Below are positions 1-8,344 of a stretch of DNA of 64,000 nucleotides, one piece after another; within the stretch, counting starts at the first letter, position 1, and the number at the start of each line of letters is the position of its first letter. A model generated the notes under the pieces. It saw nothing but the letters and a program-made list of their open reading frames with translations, was not told the origin of the DNA and made no database searches. A program made the translations under genes and the position numbers. Source of the DNA: Limnanthes douglasii subsp. nivea (Eukaryota; Streptophyta; Magnoliopsida; Brassicales; Limnanthaceae); assembly GCA_036936605.1 (NCBI GenBank), contig JAUPFV010000003.1:146724997-146788996 (forward strand). Direction: 5' to 3'.

Positions 1-1
1 T

Positions 2-1394
2 TGATGGTTAAAGAATATAGGACTGATCCAATTGCAGGTATACCTGAGCGAGTTCGACCGCTATTAGCAGAGTTTTCTGTTGTCTTTCCCGATACTCTAC
101 CTACAGGTCTTCCTCCATTGAGAGATATTCAGAACCATATTGGCCTTGTACTGGTTGCTAGCCTACCAAACCGACTGCATTATTAAATGAGCCCAAAAGA
201 GCATGAAGAGCTCCGTAGACAGGTGGAAAAACTATTGATGAAAGGCCACATCCGTGAGAGTCTTAGTCCTTATGCAATTTCTGCACTGTTAAGATAAAAA
301 AAATGGCTCAATGAGAATGTGTGTGGATAGCCGGGCTATCAACAAAATCACAGTCAGGTATTGGTTTCCTATTCCTCGCCTTGATGATTTACTTGATAAA
401 TTGAATGGTGCTACTGTGTTTAAGAAGCTAGATTTGAAGAGCATATATCACCAGATTCGTATTCGTATGGGGGATGAGTGGAAAACAACCTTCAATACCC
501 GAGAAGGTCTATTTGAATGAATGGTAATGCCATTCGGTCTTTCTGACGCTACTACATGTTTATGCAGGTTATGAACCAAGTATTTTTCCCATTCATCGGA
601 AAATTTCTTGTTGTGTACTTTGATGATATTCTTATATATAGTAACACGGAAGAGCTGCATCTCCAGCACTTACGTAAATTGTTGGTTGTTTTGAAGGGAG
701 AGAATTTTTATGGAGGACTCGATAAGTGTTGTTTTATGATAGACTCGGCTGTCTTCCTGGGGTATGTTGTGTCAAAGGATGGGCTATCAATGGATCAGTC
801 GAAAGTGGCAGTCGTGCGAGACTGGCCTATTCCTACTTCTATCATTGAAGTCCGCTATTTTCACGGATTGGTCTCCTTTTACAGATGGTTCATGCATAAC
901 TCTAGCACTCTCATGGCTCCTATTACAGAGTGTATGAAGGGCAAGACATTCTGCTGGACCCTTGAAACAACTAAGGCGTTTGGGGAAATCAAGGTAAGAC
1001 TGACCACTGCACCGATTCTGATTTTACCTGACTTTTCTACATGATTTGAACTGCATTGTGATGCGTCCGGATTGGGCATTGGAGCTGTACTCAGGCAACG
1101 AGGCCACCCTGTAGCATACTTCAGCGAAAAGTTAAGTGGAGTAAAACTCAACTACAACACCTATGACAAGGAGTCATATGCAGTTGTACGAGCTTCGAAG
1201 CACTAGAGTTCCTACTTTTCCTACTATGACTTTGTCATGTACACCGAGCATAATGCCTTGAAGCATCTGCAGAGTCAAGAGAAACTCGCTTCCCGTCATG
1301 CACGTTGGGCAGCATTTACTCAACAATTTCGTTTTTTCATTAAGCATACTTCAAGGACAGTTAACCGCGGTTGCTGACGCACTGAACTGACGCA
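2..1394 (+). pseudogene. gypsy reverse transcriptase-RNase H remnant
   Basis: Segments at 2-184, 311-520 and 556-1044 together give an almost complete [17 protein letters not shown], the [20 protein letters not shown] palm region, and YFDDILIYS with both catalytic Asp kept. RNase H follows with the TKAFGEIKVRL and LPDFST motifs and, past a stop at 1042, [14 protein letters not shown]. Short frameshifts and in-frame stops (about 184, 295, 518, 1042, 1204) mean no full protein can be made. It was presumably part of a gag-pol polyprotein used for cDNA synthesis. The YFDD site survives here, unlike in the sister copy near 19.9 kb, where it reads YFDN. Confidence 0.88.
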
Positions 1395-1395
1395 A

Positions 1396-2745
1396 CATGA
1401 TCATTCGTATGGAAGGAGAAATTGTGGGGTTCGAGATGATAAAGGATCTACTAGCTATCGATCCATATTTTGGTCCTATTCTAGAGGATGTCAACGCAGG
1501 TTTGAGAAAAGATTTTGCAGTGAGCAATGGTTATCTCTTCAAATGTAATTTACTTTGTGTTTCTGAGGGCAGTTTGAGGTTATTGATTGTATAGGAGAGA
1601 CACAACGCGAGGCATGGGGGTAGAGATCAAACCCTTCACTCTGTATCCAGCAGTTATTCTAGCCGCATTTGAGGCGAGATGTTATCCATTTTGTAGCTGG
1701 TTGTCGGGTTTGCCAGGTGGCAAAAGGTATATCATCCAACGCAGGTCTATACCTACCACTCTTAAAACCGGAAGGACCGTGGTGAAGCGTCAGCATTGAT
1801 TTTGTCTGGGCTGCCAAGAATACAAAGAGGTAACGATTCTATTTTTGTAGTGGTTGGCAGGTATTCTAAGATGGCCCACTTCATTGCATGCAAGAAAACC
1901 ATGGGTGTTGTGAATGTTGCTGATTTATACTTTCGTGAGATCTACCGCTTACATGGTCTACCTATGAATATCGTTTATGATCGCGATACGCAGTTTGTGG
2001 GGCATTTTTGGAGGAGTTTATGGCGCCTCACAAACACGAAGCTGAGTTTTAGCAGCGCGTATCACCTACAGACAAACGACCAAACCAAGGTAACTAATCG
2101 AAAGTTAGGCAACATGTTACGCACAGAGGTCTCTGGAAAGTTGAAAATATGGGATTCCCGCCTTTATCACGTTGAGTTCGCCTACAATAGGCACCACAAG
2201 CATAGTACTGGGTATAGTCCCTTCATAGTGTCCTATGGACTTAACTCATGGGGTCCTATGGACTTAGCTTTCCCAACGCTTGATAAGGTTTCAACTAAGG
2301 TCGAGAACGTCATTGCTGATCTATGGGAGATCTATGTGAACACCCGCAAACACCTGGAGGAAACAACACAAAAGTACAAGATTGCCACAGATAAGAAGCG
2401 CCGCCTGGTGGAGTTTGCAGTAGGGGACTTTGTATGGGATGTTTTGACTAGGGATCGTTATCCTGCACACGAGTACAACAAGTTGGTTGCAAGGAAGGTG
2501 GATACGTTTGAAATTATTAAAAAAATTAATCCCAATACATACAGGTTAAAGCTGCCCAGCCACATGAAAACCCATAACGTTTTCAACGTGAAGCACCTGG
2601 TGTCATTTACCGCTGCTATTGAGGGTGATGAAGCTGAGAATTTGTGAGTGAATTCTTCCGAAGAAGGAGAGGATAATGTAGTTGCACGAGCCCATGTCTA
2701 TATGACCCTTAGGGACAAACGGAAACGGACTTTATTTGGGGCCTA
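1396..2745 (+). pseudogene. gypsy integrase remnant and pol C-terminus
   Basis: An integrase reads through 1397-1594, 1587-1799 (frameshifted) and 1796-2647. The zinc-binding region is scrambled. The core shows RYSKMAHFIACKKTMG, YDRDTQFVGHFW and SSAYHLQTNDQTKVTNRKLG. The expected first catalytic Asp (VDRFSK in relatives) reads GRYSK, and the expected Glu (QTEVVNR) reads QTKVTNR, so two of the three DDE residues are lost. The C-terminal part (EYNKLVARKVDTFEIIKKIN, HNVFNVKHLV) is well kept. After a stop at 2645 the frame still encodes VVARAHVYMTLRDKRKRTLFGA, a tail also found at 18.07 kb. Non-functional with high confidence. Confidence 0.87.
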
Positions 2746-2814
2746 GGTATCATAATTTGGCGTTGCGACCACTCAAATCGAACGCGTCGAGAAGCCCAAC
2801 AATTTTCGATAACA

Positions 2815-3178
2815 TCACGATGTGATGAAGTTCACACCCTAACTTCTATCGTTTAAATCCTCGTTTTGCTATTTTAGTGAATTTTTTGCATTTTTCAATT
2901 TTTGTTGGATTTTATTAAAATACTTAACCAGCTCCAATCACTTTGAAATTGGGCTGGGCTTTATTTTACTGCATAAGAAATTTTTTGTAATTTTAGGCTA
3001 GGGTTTCGAGAACTTTTATAAAAGGCTCTCAAACCCTAGTTTTGCCTCACACTGTTTTGAATATAATTTGATTTTCTTTAAAGTCTCTTTTACTCTGACC
3101 TAGGGTTAGAGTTATCTATCTTTCTGTTTTTGTCATTCTTTTTCTGTATTTTCCGCCACCTGTTCCATCTCGTAGCTT
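2815..3178 (+). repeat. LTR-like 3' end of the gypsy copy (partial)
   Basis: After the pol tail the sequence becomes non-coding and resembles 18200-18350, which follows the same pol tail in the other copy (shared stretches such as tttttgttggattttattaa and aatacttaaccag/aatacttagacaac). A TATA-like ttttataaaagg lies at about 3015 and is followed by aaccctagttttgcctc, as expected of an LTR promoter. The exact LTR borders are not visible because no second LTR of this copy is in the window. Confidence 0.5.
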
Positions 3179-3984
3179 GGCGCTACCAATTAGTAAATTA
3201 TTTCATTCAGCGGTATCATCGTTTGCATCGATAAACTTGATTTTATACATTAAATTTAAGACTAAAGTTATCTTTATCACTATAAAAATAATTGCAAACA
3301 TCATTAATCATAATATTGAGATACTCAAACTATATGGATCTATTGTTTACAATAAAACAAATCTACATATTAAAATTTCATTTTTATCGTAAAAAAAATA
3401 TGAAAATTTTATTTGTTTTCCTTACATGCAAATTTCCCTTCATATTTATCGTCAACAGTTGCACATATTAAAAATCATCTAATATGTATATACTAAATTC
3501 AAAAGTTCATATCTTTTTATTACTTTATTTTTGGTCCAATAATAATTTTAAGTTATTTTTTTATTAAAACTTATGAATGTAAATTTATAAACAAATTTTA
3601 AAAAAACTGTTGTACCTTATTTTATCATGTTTTTTCAAGTTTTTGTACCATTAAAATTAGCTTGGTCTATCGAAATAAACATTTTGGATATAACAAGGTT
3701 TGAAAATTTTATTACAAGTCACAAATTTTTAATTTTGATACACTTTATAAATATGTAAAGAAAATATTTAAAAACATAAAATCTAGAGTTAAAAGTATTT
3801 TCAGAGAACTCTAAACATTCCTTATCTATAATAGTTTATAATTTTCCATAAAAAAATATCTTTAAAAATAGCATAACTCAATAAATAGTAGTTTGAATTA
3901 TTGCATTTGTCCACTTCGACTACAACTAACAATAAAGCTCATACTAACAATAAAACTCATCAGGTTAAGACATATTGAAATGGC
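3179..3984. other. AT-rich intergenic DNA, no gene seen
   Basis: About 800 bases of AT-rich sequence without a supported reading frame. The only structure seen is a short imperfect direct repeat (actaacaataaaactcat type) near 3925-3960. The last bases before 3985 are continuous in sense with the bases after 13644, consistent with the hAT block having inserted into this DNA. Confidence 0.6.
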
Positions 3985-3992
3985 ACTCCATG
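3985..3992. repeat. 8-bp target site duplication, left copy (actccatg)
   Basis: actccatg stands directly before the TAGGGGTGTC end at 3993 and is repeated exactly at 13637-13644, directly after the last CACCTCTA of the block. Duplications of 8 bp are the hallmark of hAT insertion. No such duplication exists at the inner junction near 7545. Confidence 0.9.
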
Positions 3993-4726
3993 TAGGGGTG
4001 TCAAACGGGTTGAACCGGCACTAATCCGCACCGTTTAAATCAGAACCACGGGTTGTGGTCCTAGCGGGTTGCGGTCCTGCCGGGTTGCGGTCCTGTCGGG
4101 TTGCGGTCCTGCTGGGTTGCTCTTATGCGGTCCTGACGGTCTGGCGGTCCTGCCAGATTGCAGTCCTAATGGGTCAGTTTCACAGTTAAACCGCCAGTTC
4201 AAACCACCAGACGAACCATTTAAGAACCGTTTATCAGTTTAAACCATGAGCCAAGAACCGTTTATCAGAATATTTTATAATGTTATTTAAAATTAATTTG
4301 TAAGTGTTAATTGAATCTAATTTCAATAATTGAGATATGTATCATATACACGAGTTAATTATTCTTTTTCATGTATTTTAATTTAAATATGTTATCATTT
4401 TAATCGAAATTTTATAATTATCAGTTACATTCTAAAATAATAATTGTAATTTGATTTTGATACGTTTGATTATATATTTATATTTATGTATTTAAGATAT
4501 TTTATTTAATATTATGTAGATATTAAATAAAATAAGTACATCTACTTGTATTTCGATTACAACTTTCAATAATTGCAAAAGTATAAAAATAAAAATTTGA
4601 TTGTCTTAAACAAGATATCGTAAACAATATAATTTTAAAATGAGATGTTATATTTAATATTATGTACATATTAAATAATATATACCTATTAGACATATAA
4701 TTGTATTCTAATTTTAAATTATTAGG
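3993..4726 (+). repeat. Long terminal inverted repeat, left 'A' end
   Basis: The reverse complement matches 13079-13636. Shared landmarks are tagRggtgtcaaacgg at the tip, the GC-rich subterminal array, accgcca/tggcggttt, the AT-rich attagattcaattaacac region and an inner border at attaggtga (4718-4726 against 13079-13087). About 170 bp present here (about 4470-4650) is missing from the right arm. Confidence 0.85.
4051..4165 (+). repeat. Subterminal 16-bp repeat array, A end of copy 1
   Basis: At least three adjacent 16-bp units of the form ggttgcggtcctgccg occur, followed by a spacer with ctcttatgcgg and decayed units. Equivalent arrays lie near all four transposon ends. In hAT elements such subterminal repeats bind the transposase; that role here is inferred. 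Confidence 0.75.
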
Positions 4727-5066
4727 TGATTTGTATATTGTTTAGAACCGATTCGGAATCGAAATAAAAAGTTATTAAAAACTTGCTAAAACTAATGTAT
4801 TTTAAATATTATGCCTTAATAAATCCGCGATGGTAATTAACAAACAAAATTGTTTTAAATTATAAGAGATTAATTTAGGAAATATATATTTTTAAGTTTT
4901 TTTTCGACAAATATTAATAACTAAGTTAGTAGTATGTCTTTAATAATTAAACGTTTAATATCAAAACCAATCATAAAAAAATAATAAAATATAAAAGCCG
5001 AATAATCAATAATTAAATAATATATGATCATTGACAATGTGGATAATCTTAGATTACTTGGGATTC
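4727..5066. other. AT-rich interior of hAT copy 1, nothing recognised
   Basis: No reading frame or repeat is supported. In copy 2 the corresponding position holds the second gene; here only unrelated AT-rich sequence is seen. Confidence 0.5.
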
Positions 5067-5271
5067 TTTTATATAGATTGACACTTTCATCTTCAATGGT
5101 AACTATTGGGATTCTTTTAAACAAAACTCCTCTTCAATGGTAACTATAGATTTGGAGTTTTGTTTAAAAGAATCCCACATCTATAGTTACTACCATTAAA
5201 GAGGAGTTTTGTTTAAAAGAATCTGACATCGATAGTTTCCATTGAAGATAAAAGTGTCAATCTATATAAAA
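5067..5271. repeat. Foldback element (205 bp) inside hAT copy 1
   Basis: The outer arms ttttatatagattgacac (5067-5084) and gtgtcaatctatataaaa (5254-5271) are perfect inverted repeats. The inner arms carry gattcttttaaacaaaactcctc and its inverse with few mismatches, and ttcaatggtaactat occurs twice in the left arm. Transcribed, it would fold into one long hairpin. No clear target duplication was found, so it may be a MITE or an inverted duplication. Confidence 0.75.
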
Positions 5272-5429
5272 GGAGGCACAAACACACCCTCTCACTTACC
5301 AAGTCTTGGGCAACTACTTGAATGCCTAACATGGTGATTAATAGTTAAAAATTTTGAATTAATTTTTTTAAAGGTTTTGGTTTTCAACATTTAAAAAAAA
5401 ATCTATAAAAAAACAAAAAAATAAAAAAA

Positions 5430-5800
5430 ATTCAAAAGTCCGGGCCATCCGGACATTTGTCTGGATGCCCCGGAAACATCCGGACCATCCGGACAAATCT
5501 CCGGATGGTCCGAATTTCCGGTCCGGGCGTCCGGAGATTACGTCTGGACCATCCGGATGGTTCCGAATTTTTTTTTCGTTTTTTTTTAAAAAAAATTTGG
5601 GTCTCCTCTATAAATAGAGGAGACCCCAAATCCAAACTCATAAATTCATATACTTTTCTCTATGTTTCTCTAAATCTCTCTACTTGTTCTAAATATTATA
5701 GAAAACTCAAATTTCTTATTTTGCATATTGTAGTCCTACTTTCGGAATTGTTTGATTTTTTTTTTCGCAAATTGTTTCTATTTGATAAAAACACTTCAAT
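5430..5800 (+). promoter_or_regulatory. Relict transposase promoter and 5' leader in hAT copy 1
   Basis: This block is the inverted counterpart of about 10620-10990 in copy 2. It has CATCCGGA/TCCGGATG-type repeats at 5440-5560, a TATA box at 5610-5616 inside a perfect palindrome (5599-5626), then a CT-rich leader (tctctaaatctctctacttg) and a stretch similar to the copy-2 leader (ctactttcggaattgtttgat). No transposase follows; it has been deleted. Confidence 0.75.
5599..5626. promoter_or_regulatory. TATA box at the centre of a perfect palindrome
   Basis: gggtctcctctat|aa|atagaggagaccc has 13-bp perfect arms around two central bases, with TATAAATA in the middle. The copy-2 equivalent (10781-10809) keeps the outer arms but has a changed centre. 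Confidence 0.8.
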
Positions 5801-5940
5801 AACGTTGGGATAACATTATAATAGCTCAATTAAGAGCTTCGTATAATTTATCAAGTTATTTAATTGTTATAACTTATAGTAATTTAAATTAGTTCTTTTA
5901 ATTCTAATTTTATTAGTTGTTGTTAGTTGTTATTGCTTGT

Positions 5941-6178
5941 TTTTTTTTTTTTTTTTTTTTTTTTTCGGAGGGAACCCGCAGCCGCTACTCAGAGTACAAT
6001 GAGTGCGCACAGGGTAAACCCTCAGTCTGACGCGATAGCCTGCAAACCAACGCCAGAAGGTAAACCACACAAGGTGACAGGCTCAGCCTAGAAAGCGTAT
6101 GCAGAGGGACTCGAACTCATGACCTTTTGGTTATAAGAATGCCATGCTCAACCAACTCGGCTACCCCTTGGGGGCAAA
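5941..6178 (-). mobile_element. tRNA-derived SINE, copy 1 (minus strand)
   Basis: The reverse strand begins with a tRNA-like head: A box TAGCCGAGTTGG and B box GAGTTCGAGTCCC, matching the RNA polymerase III promoter consensus. A tRNA-unrelated body and a poly(A) tail follow, seen on the plus strand as about 25 T at 5941-5965. A perfect 12-bp target duplication, gttattgcttgt, flanks it (5929-5940 and 6179-6190). The anticodon-arm region (cttataacc) suggests a tRNA-Ile(UAU)-like ancestor, but this is only a guess. Confidence 0.92.
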
Positions 6179-6429
6179 GTTATTGCTTGTTATTAGTTGT
6201 ATTAGTTGGTATTAGTATAAATTTAGTTTTTATTATTTGCGATATTAATTAGTTTCAATTAATATTTTATTGCATATTTAAAAAAAACGTTCTTTTAAGT
6301 TTTAAAATGCCTATAAATCGTAGACTTACTAATACTCACCAATACGCTAATTTTCACTTGTAATGAATGATGTTTGTGATAAAACAAATTAATACTAACC
6401 AAAATGTAATAATAATTTTATAATCATTA

Positions 6430-7090
6430 TTAAAATTCAATAATAAAATTCAAAATTTAATATTAAAATTATAACAATATAACTTGTAATCTTTTACCAT
6501 GATAAAATATGATTTTGGTTTAAAAAATAATAAATAACATTTGTAATATTTAAAACCAAATCACAATAATAATATTCAAAATGTAATATTAAAATTATAA
6601 CAATATAACTTAAAAATAATAAATAACACTTGTAATATTTAAAACCAAATCACAATAATAAAATTCAAAATGTAATATTAAAATTATAACAATATAACTT
6701 AAAAATAATAAATAACACTTGTAATATTTAAAACCAAATCACAATAATAAAATTCAAAATGTAATATTAAAATTATAACAATATAACTTAAAAATAATAA
6801 ATAACACTTTTAATATTTAAAACCTAATCACAATAATAAAATTCAAAATGTCATATTAAAATTATAACAATATAACTTAAAAATAGTAAATAACACTTGT
6901 AATATTTAAAACCAAATCACAATAATAAAATTCAAAATGTAATATTAAAATTATAACAATATAACTTGTAATATTTTTGCATGATAAAATATGATTTTGC
7001 TTTAAAAAATAATATATAACACTTGTAATATTCAAAACCAAATCACAATAATAAAATTCAAAATGTAATATTAAAATTATAACCATAGAA
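6430..7090. repeat. 89-bp tandem repeat array, B side of hAT copy 1
   Basis: The landmark caatataact starts at 6601, 6690, 6779, 6868 and 6957, exactly 89 bp apart. Flanking units at about 6475-6600 and about 6958-7085 are longer (about 126 bp) because of an extra 37-bp stretch with catgataaaatatgatttt. Copy 2 has only one such unit on the matching arm (about 8030-8160), so the array expanded in copy 1 after the copies split. Confidence 0.9.
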
Positions 7091-8190
7091 TTCGTAATAT
7101 TTTAACATGATAAGATATAGTTTTGGTTTGTATTAGATCTAAAAACATAATAATAATATTCAAAATGTGATAATAACATAAGTAATATTTAAAATTTTGG
7201 ACTATATAATAATTACAACACTTAAAAATATTAATAACCAAAACAAATTAATATTAACAAAAATGTAATAATAATCCTATAATAATATGCAATATCTCAA
7301 TATTTTTTAAATATAATATTTTGGTTATAAAATAAATAAAACATTTATAATATTTACCAATAAACCGCGGTTTTTTACAAATAAACCGTGGTTTCGCAGT
7401 CCTGCCGGGTTACTCTTTATGCGGTCTTGACGGATTGCGGTTCTGCCAGTTTGCAGTCATAATGGGCCAGTTTCGCAGATAAACCGCCGGTTCTTAAACA
7501 GGTTGTCAGCTTTGAACCATGGTTCCTGAACCATTAGACACCTCTAGAGGTGTCTAATGGTTCAGGAACCACGGTTTAAAGCTGACAACCTGCTTAAGAA
7601 CTGGCGGTCTACCTGCGAAACTGGCCCATTAGGACTGCAACCCGCCGAGACCGCAACCCGCCGAGACCGCAACCCGCCGAGACCGCATAAGGAGCAACCC
7701 GCCGAGACCGCAACCCGCCGAGACCGCAACCCGCCGAGACCGCAACCCGCCGAGACCGCAACCCGGCAGGACTGCGAAACCACGGTTTATTTGTAAAAAA
7801 CCGGTGGTTTATTGGTAAATATTATGCTGATTTTATTTATTTTATATCCAAAATGTTATATTTAAAAAATATTGAGATTGAATATTATTATAGAATTATT
7901 ATTACATTTTTGTTAATATTAATTTGTTTTGGTTATTAATATTTTAAGTGTTGTAATTATTATATAGTCTAAAATTTTAAATATTACTTATGTTATTATC
8001 ATATTTTGAATATTATTATTATTATGTTTTTATATCTAATACAAAGCAAAACTATATCTTATCATGTTAAAATATTACAAATTCTACGGTTATAATTTTA
8101 ATATTACATTTTGATTACTATTGTGATTTGGTTTTAAATTTTACAAGTGTTTGATATTATTTTTTAAACCAAAATTAGATCTTATGAAGT
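6990..8190. repeat. Large palindrome formed by two 'B' ends meeting head-on
   Basis: About 550-640 bp on each side of 7545/7546 are inverted copies. The innermost 45 bases on each side differ at only two positions, and gacacctct|agaggtgtc is perfectly symmetrical. The two transposon tips overlap by the dinucleotide TA (7545-7546), with no host DNA between them. Further out the match continues through aaccgcggttttttacaaa and the AT-rich region to the region with one unit of the 89-bp repeat of copy 1. Confidence 0.88.
7636..7775 (-). repeat. Subterminal 16-bp repeat array, B end of copy 2
   Basis: About seven units of gcaacccgccgagacc are split by a single gcataaggagcaacccgcc spacer. The partner array in copy 1 (about 7395-7460) is more decayed. 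The array creates two overlapping open frames with Pro/Arg-rich repeats that are not genes. Confidence 0.8.
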
Positions 8191-8344
8191 TATAAGTATT
8201 TCATAATACATTTGTTGTTGTTATAATAAAAGGTAAAGTCATTTTTGGATAATTTAGCCGTTCACAGTTTATACTCGTGCGGGCCAGGAGTTGTACAAAT
8301 GTTTTCAAATTACAATACAAAATAGTAAAAAACTATTACAAACA
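8191..8344 (-). other. 3' flank of the transposase gene
   Basis: Short non-coding stretch between the transposase stop and the palindrome arm. It should hold the transposase 3' untranslated region and polyadenylation site. Confidence 0.5.

Larger units (their letters stand above)
1..3178 (+). mobile_element. Ty3/gypsy LTR retrotransposon, 5'-truncated and decayed
   Basis: The window opens inside the pol gene of a Ty3/gypsy element. In order on the plus strand one can read the reverse transcriptase N-terminus ([23 protein letters not shown]), the RT core, RNase H, integrase and an LTR-like tail. The reading frame is cut by stops and frameshifts, for example a stop at about 184 and a TGA just after EGLFE at 518-520 where this family normally has Trp. 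A second copy of a closely similar family lies at 18.06-21.2 kb. The 5' half, including gag and the 5' LTR, lies outside the window. Family assignment is firm; the exact clade (CRM- or Galadriel-like chromovirus) is only a guess, and no chromodomain is visible. Confidence 0.88.
3993..7546 (+). mobile_element. hAT transposon copy 1, gene-less deletion derivative
   Basis: This 3.55-kb unit starts with TAGGGGTGTCAAACGG and ends with ...GACACCTCTA, the inverted form of the hAT end. Read left to right it has an 'A' end (3993-4726), a block matching the transposase promoter of copy 2 (about 5430-5800 against the reverse complement of about 10620-10990), and a 'B' end (about 6990-7546). In copy 2, read in reverse, the order is A end, second gene, promoter, transposase, B end. 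Copy 1 therefore lacks both genes but keeps the order. It has gained a foldback element, a SINE and an 89-bp tandem array. It could only move with transposase supplied by another copy. Confidence 0.82.

Noticed and set aside
5457..5813. 118-codon frame in hAT copy 1
   Set aside because: It covers the relict promoter repeats and transposase leader; the composition changes abruptly within it.
5966..6178. A functional tRNA gene
   Set aside because: The A and B boxes fit, but the acceptor arm cannot pair, copies carry a poly(A) tail and target duplications, so these are SINEs.
6430..7090. CRISPR-like array
   Set aside because: The 89-bp units are contiguous without unique spacers, and the context is plant nuclear DNA.
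7557..7796. Open frames on both strands with repeated PAETATRRDRNPP-type sequence (also 13356-13621)
   Set aside because: They are translations of the 16-bp subterminal arrays of the hAT ends. A period of 16 gives open frames in several phases, and no start context or conservation supports a gene.
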